Assembly: GCF_018785245.1 (NCBI RefSeq)
Contig: NZ_WQPL01000022.1
Span: 115,737-179,736 of the forward strand
DNA: 64,000 nt
From: Collinsella aerofaciens
GTDB lineage: Bacteria > Actinomycetota > Coriobacteriia > Coriobacteriales > Coriobacteriaceae
Direction of reading: 5' to 3'
Shown here: positions 43,379-50,481 of the stretch, piece after piece
Numbering within the stretch: position 1 is the stretch's first letter
Layout of the letters: every line of letters begins with the position of its first letter
Program-made: the position numbers and the translations under genes
Notes under the pieces: model-generated
What the model saw: only the letters and a program-made list of their open reading frames with translations
Told to the model about the DNA's origin: nothing
Databases searched by the model: none

Positions 43379-43767
43379 TATGCCTCGGTCGAGGGCTCCG
43401 CAGCCTCGGTATCAGCCTCGACGGCGTTCTCGACCACGACGTCGGCGGCAGGCGTCACGTTGCCGCCCGAAATGGCGTCGTTGAGCTGCTCGCGCAGCTG
43501 GTCCATGCGCTCGCGGGCCAGGTCGACCTTGGCGCGCAGGTCGTCGGTCTTGGCATCGACCATCGGGCCAAAGTCATTCACCGCAGCACGGGCCTCCTCG
43601 GCGCCGTGCTCGTAGGTGTCGCGCATATTGTCCCAGGCGTCGTTGGCGATATCGGCAGCCATGGCGCGGGTCTCGGCGCCCGAGCGCGGGGCCAGAGCAA
43701 CGCCGATAATAGCGCCGGCAGCGGCACCAAAAAGTGCGCCGGAGACAAAGCTGAAAGTCTTACCCAT
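43378..43767 (-). CDS. YtxH-like membrane-tethered protein
   Basis: 129 aa (ATG 43767; ATG 43773 two codons upstream is possible). N-terminal Gly/Ala-rich helix FVSGALFGAAAGAIIGVALAP anchors it, then the APRSGAETR motif typical of the YtxH/gas-vesicle GvpP-like family and a long amphipathic helix (AKTDDLRAKVDLARERMDQLREQLND). Family members are small, stress-related membrane proteins. AGGAGAGGA upstream. First gene of a two-gene unit with the PRC-barrel gene. Confidence 0.82.
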   Translation of the reverse strand: MGKTFSFVSGALFGAAAGAIIGVALAPRSGAETRAMAADIANDAWDNMRDTYEHGAEEARAAVNDFGPMVDAKTDDLRAKVDLARERMDQLREQLNDAISGGNVTPAADVVVENAVEADTEAAEPSTEA

Positions 43768-43903
43768 GATCATTCCTCTCCTGCGGGCACGTCGGTGCCC
43801 ACCGTTTGAATGCTGTCCATTATACCCGCAGCGCATCACTTGCCGCTCCGCTCATCTGCGTACGGCAAAAGCGCAGGTACGTGATGGTGGTAAACGAGTA
43901 GGC

Positions 43904-44737
43904 CTACTCCTGAGGCATAGCCGGCATGGCCACTGTGGCACCCGGGTCCTCGCCGGCGCCGTCCACGAGCGGCAGGCCGCCCTCATGCGCAGGTCCTGCC
44001 GGAACCGTCGCCGCACCGCCAAAGACAGCCGCGGAAGCCTCGTGGTTCTCGGCAACCGCGCCCTCGGTATCAATCGCCACCTGAGGCTCGTCGTCAAAGT
44101 TGGGGACGCCCTGGGGCTCGGTGGGAACGGGCTCGGCGGTCACATCGGCAGCGGGCTCGGCGTCGACCGGCACATCGCCCTCGTCAGCGCCCTCGTCCTC
44201 GGCAGCATCTTCGCCGTTCGCAGCGGCGACGGCCTCGTGAGGATCCTTGCCCTCGGCCTCGGCGCGCATGCCCAGCACCAGGTTGCGCAGGCCCGCGACC
44301 GTGCCTTCCACGTCGGGGGCAGGCTGGTCGGCGTGCAAGTACGCCCAGTCCATCATAAAGGTCGCTGACGACAGCGCACCGATGGCCAGCGCGTCGTCGG
44401 GGCACGAAAGCTCAACCTCAAAGACGCGCTCGTCGTGCTCACTTACGCGCGTGCGGCCGCACGAGATGCTGCCGGCAAGACCGGTCTCGTTCATGAGCTC
44501 GACCGTCACGTGCTCCAGCAGATGGCAGAGCTCGGTCTGGCCCATGCAGTCCTGGAACTCGCGACCGGAATCGCCCAGGCACAGGTGCTTGGCAATCGCG
44601 GGCACCAGGTAGTACACGCGCGCCGTGGCCTCGATGTCCTCCGAGGTCATGAGCGGCATGCCGGGGTTCACCAGCACATGCGCGCAGATCTTGTCCTCAC
44701 TGACGGTGACCTTAAGGATGTTGAACAGGCCTGCCAT
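43904..44737 (-). CDS. Hypothetical protein with acidic tail, 277 aa
   Basis: Not recognised with confidence. Residues ~1-150 are folded (MAGLFNILKVTVSEDKICAHVLVNPGMPLMTSEDIEATARVYYLVP) with ELCHLLEHVTVELMNE near 70, which recalls the HVLEH segment at the N-terminus of cyanophycin synthetases. Residues ~155-277 are an acidic Ala/Glu/Asp-rich disordered tail. ATG at 44737 with GGGAG nearby. It lies 24 nt downstream of the CorC/HlyC gene on the same strand and may be co-transcribed. Confidence 0.7.
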   Translation of the reverse strand: MAGLFNILKVTVSEDKICAHVLVNPGMPLMTSEDIEATARVYYLVPAIAKHLCLGDSGREFQDCMGQTELCHLLEHVTVELMNETGLAGSISCGRTRVSEHDERVFEVELSCPDDALAIGALSSATFMMDWAYLHADQPAPDVEGTVAGLRNLVLGMRAEAEGKDPHEAVAAANGEDAAEDEGADEGDVPVDAEPAADVTAEPVPTEPQGVPNFDDEPQVAIDTEGAVAENHEASAAVFGGAATVPAGPAHEGGLPLVDGAGEDPGATVAMPAMPQE

Positions 44738-44761
44738 AACTCTCCCCTACTCTTCCTTGTC

Positions 44762-46135
44762 CTACTCGTCGCCGTCGTGCGGATTCGCGGAACCCGCACC
44801 CGACGTCGTCGGCTCGTCTACCGAAGACTCGGAATCCTTCTTATCGGTTTCGGCCGGAGCGATCACGCGAATGAGCGAGATGCGCTGGCCACGCATCGAC
44901 TGAACTTTAAACTTGTACCCCGCGACCTCAAACACCTCTCCGATGTCGGGCACCGAGTCGCAAAGCTCCAAAATCCAGCCGGCGATGGTCTCATAATCAT
45001 CGCTTTCCTCGAGCGGCCAACCAAGCTCAATCGCGTCATCGCACGAAAAACGCCCATCAACGAGCCACTCGCGGCGCGAAAGGCGCGTGAGATACTTGTT
45101 GTCGGGGTCGAACTCGTCCTCGATCTCGCCGACGATCTCCTCGACGATATCCTCGATGGTGATAATGCCGGCCGTGCCGCCGTACTCGTCCACGACCACC
45201 ACGATCTGGTCGTGCGAGGTCTGCATCTCGGACAGCAGCGGCAGGATGTCCTTGGTGTCGGGCACAAAGGTGGCGTCGCGCAAAAAGCCGGCGATGGGCT
45301 GGTCGCCCTTGCCGTCGAGCGCGGGTTGGATCAGGTCCTTGATGTGCGCGATGCCGGCGACGTTGTCGGGGTCCTCGTGATAGACGGGGATGCGGCTAAA
45401 GCCGGTCTGGCGCATGGTGGATAGCACGCTAGCGACCGTCTCGTCGTCCTCGCACATGGTGGTGTCCACGCGCGGCACCATGACCTCGCGGGCAACGGTG
45501 TCGCCCAGGTCGAAGATCTCGTGGATCATGCGCTTTTCCTCGTCGAGCAGGTCGTCCTGCTCCGAGACCATGTACTTGATCTCTTCTTCCGAGACGTTCT
45601 GGCGGTCGTCGGCGCTCTTGATGCGCAGGATGCGGGCCAGGCCATCGGAGCAAGCGCCAGTCAGCCACACGAGCGGACGGGCAATCTTTTGGAACACGGA
45701 AAGCGGGCCCACGACCTGCTTGGACACGCCCTCGGCATTGGCCAGGCCGATGCGCTTGGGGACGAGCTCGCCGATCACGATGGACACAAAGGCGACCGCG
45801 ACGGTGATGATGACCGGCGCCAGGCCGCGCGCGATGGCGGAGAGCGGCGCGATGCCAAAGCTCATGAGCCACGTGGCGAGCGGGTCGGACAGACTCGTCG
45901 AGGCGACGGCGGACGAGGCGAAGCCCACGAGCGTGATGGCGACCTGGATGGTGGCGAGCAGCTGGTCGGAGTCAGCAGCCAGCTTAATGGCACGCTCGGC
46001 GCGCTTGTCGCCTTCCTCTGCCTCGTGTTCCAGCACGGCGCGCTTGGCCGTGGTGAGCGCCATCTCAGACATAGAGAAGTAGCCGTTGATGAGGGTCAAA
46101 ACGAGGGTGGTGATAAGGGAGATGGTTATGTCCAT
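44762..46135 (-). CDS. CorC/HlyC-family transporter (CNNM-CBS-CorC)
   Basis: 457 aa. N-terminal CNNM/DUF21 domain with four helices (~1-180), with FVSIVIGELVPKRIGLANAE. A CBS pair follows (~200-335; REVMVPRVDTTMCED, FSRIPVYHEDPDNVAGIAHIKDL, VVVVDEYGGTAGIITIEDIVEEIVGEI), then the CorC_HlyC domain (~350-430). These proteins export Mg2+ or adjust Mg2+ flux. No clear ribosome site precedes the ATG at 46135. Third magnesium-related locus of this window. Confidence 0.92.
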   Translation of the reverse strand: MDITISLITTLVLTLINGYFSMSEMALTTAKRAVLEHEAEEGDKRAERAIKLAADSDQLLATIQVAITLVGFASSAVASTSLSDPLATWLMSFGIAPLSAIARGLAPVIITVAVAFVSIVIGELVPKRIGLANAEGVSKQVVGPLSVFQKIARPLVWLTGACSDGLARILRIKSADDRQNVSEEEIKYMVSEQDDLLDEEKRMIHEIFDLGDTVAREVMVPRVDTTMCEDDETVASVLSTMRQTGFSRIPVYHEDPDNVAGIAHIKDLIQPALDGKGDQPIAGFLRDATFVPDTKDILPLLSEMQTSHDQIVVVVDEYGGTAGIITIEDIVEEIVGEIEDEFDPDNKYLTRLSRREWLVDGRFSCDDAIELGWPLEESDDYETIAGWILELCDSVPDIGEVFEVAGYKFKVQSMRGQRISLIRVIAPAETDKKDSESSVDEPTTSGAGSANPHDGDE

Positions 46136-46249
46136 CGGGAGTTTCTCGAACCTCCAAGATTCGGGATGTTAGGTAGTAAGCGTAGGTGACGGATAGGGCA
46201 GTTGCGCCCAGCGGCCGCTTGGATGGGCCCGCGGGCACAGACGCGATCG

Positions 46250-46933
46250 CTAGATTACGAAGAGGATCACCGCCATGAACTGGAAGATACTGCCGGCGAG
46301 CACCCACAGGTGAAACACACTGTGCAGATAACGCACGTTTTTGGCGATGTAGAACGGCACGCCCACGGTGTAGCACACGCCGCCGACAGCGAGCAGGGCA
46401 AGTGCCACGGGGTTGAGCAGCGACACGAGCTCGGGCAGCTTAAAGACGACGAGCCAGCCCATCAGCAGATAGACCAGACCGCTTACCCAATGCGGCTGGC
46501 GCTCACGCAAAAAGCACTCGAGGGCGATGCCGATAATGGCGATGGCCCATACGGCAAAAAACAGCACGGGGCCACCGTCGTTTGCGAGCGTGATGAGGCA
46601 AAACGGCGTATAGCTGCCAGCTATGAGCAGGTAGATGCAGCTGTGGTCGATAATGCGAAACACACGCTTGGCACCCGCGGGCTGAATCGCATGGTAGAGC
46701 GTGGAGGCAAGGTATTCGAGAATAATGCTGGCACCGTAGACGATTGCCGCGGCCATATGCGCCGGACCGCCACCGCGAAGAGCGGCAAATACGATCAGGA
46801 GCACAAGGCCTGCGATGCCCAGCAGGCAACCGACACCATGGGTGACGGAGTTCATGATCTCCTCGCCCACCGTGTAGTGCGGAACGGCCGCGGTCTTGGG
46901 TCGCGGCTTAGAACTGTCGCTCGAATCGGACAT
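46250..46933 (-). CDS. Hemolysin III / PAQR-family membrane protein
   Basis: 227 aa, seven helices. Diagnostic residues are NSVTHGVGCLLGIAG (His near 38), STLYHAIQPAG, FRIIDHSCIYLLIAGSYTPF and C-terminal HSVFHLWVLAGS, the zinc-site His/Asp set of PAQR/YqfA proteins. Despite the name the family is thought to act on lipids or membrane homeostasis. ATG at 46933; GGAGG is 11 bases upstream, so an in-frame TTG six codons earlier (46951) cannot be excluded. Single gene. Confidence 0.9.
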   Translation of the reverse strand: MSDSSDSSKPRPKTAAVPHYTVGEEIMNSVTHGVGCLLGIAGLVLLIVFAALRGGGPAHMAAAIVYGASIILEYLASTLYHAIQPAGAKRVFRIIDHSCIYLLIAGSYTPFCLITLANDGGPVLFFAVWAIAIIGIALECFLRERQPHWVSGLVYLLMGWLVVFKLPELVSLLNPVALALLAVGGVCYTVGVPFYIAKNVRYLHSVFHLWVLAGSIFQFMAVILFVI

Positions 46934-47040
46934 GCCGGTTACATCCTCCAACGTAAAGAGTTCTCAACACTATATCAAAGCGTCTAGATACGTGCGAAAT
47001 TTGCACCATATGTGACCCTTTGTTTACCCATTCTTTGCTT

Positions 47041-47099
47041 GTTGACGCATCAACGGCAAACGCCCATAATGCGCTTGCATTAAATGTTGATGTATTAAC
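47041..47099 (+). promoter_or_regulatory. Promoter with two matching operator-like dyads
   Basis: -35 TTGACG (47042-47047), 17-bp spacer, -10 CATAAT (47065-47070). GTTGACGCATCAAC (47041-47054) overlaps the -35 and GTTGATGTATTAAC (47086-47099) lies just past the start site; both fit GTTGAYGYATYAAC and are about four helical turns apart. Confidence 0.65.
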
Positions 47100-47119
47100 A
47101 TCTTATAGGAAAGCTTCTT

Positions 47120-48085
47120 ATGTCTCAAAACGCACGTTCCCATCGAAAGCTTAAGATAACCGTCGTTGTTGCGCTGGTGCTCGTTGTCGCGCTGCTGGGG
47201 TTTGCCGGAAACTTTTTGTTTGACTTTGCCCTGAACCCCCAAGCGCCCTACACCATGAAGATGATGCAGGATGGTAAGGCCGACAAAAAAGGTGAGCAGC
47301 CGGATGCCGAGGAAACCGAGGCGCGGGCGTGGTTTAAAGAGAACCGCGAGAGCAGCAGCCTCACCGCAGATGACGGAACCGAGCTCGCCGCTTGGTATTT
47401 TGCTGCACCGGAGAGCACGCACGACTACGCCGTCTGCCTGCATGGATATACCAACGAGCCCATCGGTATGGCCCGATACGCCAAACGATTCCACGACCGC
47501 GGCATGAACGTACTCGCACCAGCCGCCCGCGCCCACGAGCGCTCCGGCGGCGACTATATCGGCATGGGCTGGCCCGAGCGCCTCGACATCGTCGCATGGA
47601 TCGAGCGAATCGTTCAGGCTGACCCCGAGGCGCGCATCCTGGTCTTTGGCGAGTCGATGGGTGCGGCAACCGCCATGAACGTCGCGGGGGAATCTCTGCC
47701 CGCAAACGTAAAATGCATTATCGAGGACTGCGGTTATACGAGCGTTTGGGACGAGTTTTCCCTGCAGCTCAAGGATGTGTTCGGCCTGCCCAGCTTTCCC
47801 TTGCTCGATGTAGCAAACTTGGTGTGCAACGTGCGCGCGGGCTACGACTTTCATAAGGCGAGCAGTGTGGAGCAACTCAAACACGCGACGGTTCCCATGC
47901 TGTTTATCCACGGCGACCAGGACACCTTTGTACCGTACAGTATGCTCGACCAAAACTACGAGGCGTGCGCCAGCAAGGTCAAGCAAAAGCTCACCATCCA
48001 TGGCGCCACCCACGCCAAGAGTGCGCAAGTTGACCCCGAGCTCTACTGGAACACAGTCAATAACTTCCTCGACGAGCACTTTTAG
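47120..48085 (+). CDS. Membrane-anchored alpha/beta hydrolase
   Basis: 321 aa. An N-terminal helix (~12-33) anchors the protein with the enzyme outside. The alpha/beta-hydrolase core has oxyanion HGYTN near 108, nucleophile elbow GESMG (~178), Asp in HGDQDTFVP and His in HGATHAKS, a complete triad. Close to the family of YqkD/BEM46-like esterases; substrate unknown. AGGAAA precedes the ATG. The twin dyads at 47041-47099 suggest tight repression by a TetR- or MarR-type regulator not in the window. Confidence 0.87.
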   Translation: MSQNARSHRKLKITVVVALVLVVALLGFAGNFLFDFALNPQAPYTMKMMQDGKADKKGEQPDAEETEARAWFKENRESSSLTADDGTELAAWYFAAPESTHDYAVCLHGYTNEPIGMARYAKRFHDRGMNVLAPAARAHERSGGDYIGMGWPERLDIVAWIERIVQADPEARILVFGESMGAATAMNVAGESLPANVKCIIEDCGYTSVWDEFSLQLKDVFGLPSFPLLDVANLVCNVRAGYDFHKASSVEQLKHATVPMLFIHGDQDTFVPYSMLDQNYEACASKVKQKLTIHGATHAKSAQVDPELYWNTVNNFLDEHF

Positions 48086-48162
48086 GCAAAAAGCAACGTC
48101 TGGGGTTTTGTTGCCTAAAACGCCTTGTGGTCGGCGGTATTCGATTTTTCACCTCGCTTCCG

Positions 48163-48201
48163 AAAAGCCGCCCGTGAGCGCTGTGCTCACGGGCGGCTTT
48201 T
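48163..48201. terminator. Bidirectional terminator
   Basis: Perfect 16-bp arms AAAAGCCGCCCGTGAG (48163-48178) and its complement (48186-48201), 7-nt loop, ending in A/T runs on both sides, between convergent genes. A weaker TTAGGCAA/TTGCCTAA stem lies right after the hydrolase stop. Confidence 0.85.
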
Positions 48202-48249
48202 ACTTACGTTGCGCTGCTAAAAGAACGCGATTTGTCCAATAACCGGACG

Positions 48250-49455
48250 CTACTTGACCTCGATGAGCTCATACTCGCTCGTGCCCAGGCCAATCTTTTC
48301 GGCGTGCGCGATGCACGCGCGCCAGTCGGTGTCGGGATGCGTGATGCAGAAGGGGTCGTGTGCCTGCTCGCCCTCCAGGTGCTCGTGATTGTGCTCCATC
48401 TTAGCGGCGCTATCGGTGAGCTCGGTGTTGGGCAGCGGCTCGGATGCCATGACGGCGTCGGCGCAAGCCTGGTCGATGGCGACCGGGTCGAAGCTCGCGA
48501 ACATACCGATATCGTTGACGATGGGCGTGTCGTTTTCGGGATGGCAATCGCAGTTGGGACTAATGTCCATAGCGAGCGAGATGTGGAAACTCGGGCGGCC
48601 GTCGACGACAGCCTTCGTGTACTCGGCGATCTTGTAGTTGAGCACATCGGCCGCAGCGTCATAGCCGGGCTTGATGCAGTCCTGGTTGCACGCCGCAATG
48701 CAGCGCCCACACCCCACGCAGCGATTGTGGTCGATGGCGGCCACGTGTACCGTGCGAGTACTACCGTTGGCAAGCTCGCGCTCGCGGGTGTCGTCAAACG
48801 AGACGGCGTTGTGCGCGCAGATCTTTTCGCAGGCGTGGCAGCCCACGCAGTTGGTGGTATCGACATTCGGCTTGCCGGCGGCGTGCTGCTCCATCTTGCC
48901 AGCACGGCTGCCGCCTCCCATGCCCAGGTTCTTCATGGCGCCGCCAAATCCGGCCTGCTCATGGCCCTTAAAGTGGGTGAGGCTGATCACGATGTCGGCG
49001 TCCATGAGTGCCTGGCCGATCTTGGCCTCGTGCACGTACTCACCGCCCTCGACCGGAACGAGTGCCTCATCGGTGCCTTTGAGGCCGTCGGCGATGATAA
49101 TCTGACAGCCCGTGGCATACGGGGTGAAGCCGTTCTGGTAGGCGGTGTCGATGTGCTCGAGCGCGTTTTTGCGGCTACCGACGTAGAGCGTGTTGCAGTC
49201 GGTGAGGAAGGGCTTGCCGCCCAGCTCTTTTACGACGTCCGCGACGGCGCGGGCGTAGTTGGGGCGCAAAAAGCTCAGGTTGCCCAGCTCGCCAAAGTGA
49301 ATCTTGATAGCAACGAACTTGTTCTCAAAGTCGATCTGCTCAATACCGGCGCGGCGAATGAGGCGCTTGAGCTTGTCGAGCTGGCTCTCGCGAGCATGCG
49401 TGCGCAGGTTCGTAAAGTACACCTTGGCGGGTGCGGCGGGTGCAGTTGCGGTCAT
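48250..49455 (-). CDS. DUF362 protein with two [4Fe-4S] ferredoxin motifs
   Basis: 401 aa. DUF362 core (AIKIHFGELGNLSFLRPNYARAVADVVKELGGKPFLTDCNTLY, DIVISLTHFKGHEQAGFGGAMKNLGMG) with an inserted dicluster ferredoxin: CVGCHACEKICAHNA and CVGCGRCIAACNQDC (~200-275). It probably moves electrons or assembles an iron-sulfur enzyme; no specific reaction is established for this group. AGAGGGG precedes the ATG. The promoter region has an unusual 19-bp spacer (49498-49528). Monocistronic. Confidence 0.88.
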   Translation of the reverse strand: MTATAPAAPAKVYFTNLRTHARESQLDKLKRLIRRAGIEQIDFENKFVAIKIHFGELGNLSFLRPNYARAVADVVKELGGKPFLTDCNTLYVGSRKNALEHIDTAYQNGFTPYATGCQIIIADGLKGTDEALVPVEGGEYVHEAKIGQALMDADIVISLTHFKGHEQAGFGGAMKNLGMGGGSRAGKMEQHAAGKPNVDTTNCVGCHACEKICAHNAVSFDDTRERELANGSTRTVHVAAIDHNRCVGCGRCIAACNQDCIKPGYDAAADVLNYKIAEYTKAVVDGRPSFHISLAMDISPNCDCHPENDTPIVNDIGMFASFDPVAIDQACADAVMASEPLPNTELTDSAAKMEHNHEHLEGEQAHDPFCITHPDTDWRACIAHAEKIGLGTSEYELIEVK

Positions 49456-49497
49456 AGATATATCCCCTCTGTCTATATGGCGTTACAGACATAGAGG

Positions 49498-49528
49498 ATG
49501 GTACCCGTTAAAGCGGGGTTAATGTCAA
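49498..49528 (-). promoter_or_regulatory. MerR-type promoter candidate, 19-bp spacer
   Basis: Read leftward: TTGACA (complement of 49523-49528), 19-bp spacer with a CCCG-N6-CGGG dyad, then TACCAT (complement of 49498-49503). Long spacers with central dyads are typical of MerR/SoxR-controlled promoters. Confidence 0.45.
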
Positions 49529-49550
49529 GCACGGCGCCCAGTCATTGGGT

Positions 49551-49680
49551 ACTCATTGGGGACAGACTTAAATGGCTGAAACCACTCATTGGGGACGGAC
49601 TTAAATGAGCGCCTCGCCACCTGGCAGCTAGGGACGTTCCTTTCCTGCCGGCAGCTGGGGACAGTCCTTTCCAGCCGGCC
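49551..49680. repeat. Cluster of four REP-like hairpins
   Basis: Two ACTCATTGGGGAC-type copies (49551-49577, 49582-49610) and two GGCAGCT-GGGGAC-type copies ending TGCC/AGCC (49623-49649, 49650-49680). The rest of the gap, 49681-49828, is GC-rich with loose TGGCGGCGCG-like repeats and no gene. Confidence 0.7.
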
Positions 49681-49828
49681 GGCAGACCGGCGAATCATCG
49701 GCATCTGGTAAGAGGGACGCGCCGTCACGTTTGTGGCGGCGCGCCTTGGTTTGGCGGCGCGTTCTGGCGTGGCCACAATCTGGTTTGATGGCGTGCCCTG
49801 GCGTGACGGAGCGTCCTGGCGCGGACCG

Positions 49829-50473
49829 CTAGCCCTTTCGCGCGACCAGATGCGCGCGGAATCCCTTCTGTGCCTCGAGCTTGAGCGGGGCGAGCCCGGA
49901 TTCCTCGACGAGCGCGCGTAGCTCGGACAGCTTGAGGATGCGCACGTCGCCATGGCCCAAGAGGCGTGCCAGCGGTAGCTCGATGTTGTTCATGAGCCAG
50001 ACCGCGACATCGTTCGAGGTGTAGTCGCGGAGGACCAGTCGCCCGCCGGGGCGGAGGACGCGTGCCACCTCGGCGAAGAACCTCTCCGGATGCGGGTAGT
50101 GGTGGAAGCTGTTGGAGCAGAGCACGGCGTCGAAGCTCCGGGGCTCGAAGGGCAGTGCCTCCGCGTCTCCGACGACAAAGCTGACGTTATCGAGCTGCTT
50201 TGCCCGGGCGACGTCGATCATCCCGGGTGTAAGGTCGAGTCCAGTCAAGTGCTTGTTGGGGTACCGGGCGTGGAGCAGTTCTAGGACGGCTCCGGTTCCA
50301 CAGCCCACGTCGAACACGTCCTCGAAGGGTTCGAGCTCAAGCTCCTCGAGCATTTGCGGATAGTCGTCCTTGCACATCTCGTAAATGCCGGCATGGCCAG
50401 ATTCGTAGACCTTTGCCGCCTCGGTGAACTCTTTGACGGAAAGCTGCTTGAGCTCTTCTGCCGATCTAGCCAT
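49829..50473 (-). CDS. Class I SAM-dependent methyltransferase
   Basis: 214 aa. ATG at 50473 with AGGAGGG upstream; the longer frame overlaps the ABC permease gene region and lacks a ribosome site. Motif I DVFDVGCGTGAVLELL (~52), acidic end of strand 2 in TGLDLTP, motif II DAEALPF and LCSNSFHHYPHPERFF, motif III LRPGGRLVLRDY. Small-molecule or lipid methyltransferase of the UbiE/COQ5-like group; substrate unknown. The stop of the permease gene lies 8 nt downstream of nothing else; the permease operon reads into it, so it may be its last gene. Confidence 0.85.
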   Translation of the reverse strand: MARSAEELKQLSVKEFTEAAKVYESGHAGIYEMCKDDYPQMLEELELEPFEDVFDVGCGTGAVLELLHARYPNKHLTGLDLTPGMIDVARAKQLDNVSFVVGDAEALPFEPRSFDAVLCSNSFHHYPHPERFFAEVARVLRPGGRLVLRDYTSNDVAVWLMNNIELPLARLLGHGDVRILKLSELRALVEESGLAPLKLEAQKGFRAHLVARKG

Positions 50474-50481
50474 GAGCCCTC

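Noticed and set aside
49733-49921. Short plus-strand ORF with MAARLGLAARSG
   Set aside because: Low-complexity GC repeat, no ribosome site, overlaps the methyltransferase 3' end; no family resemblance.
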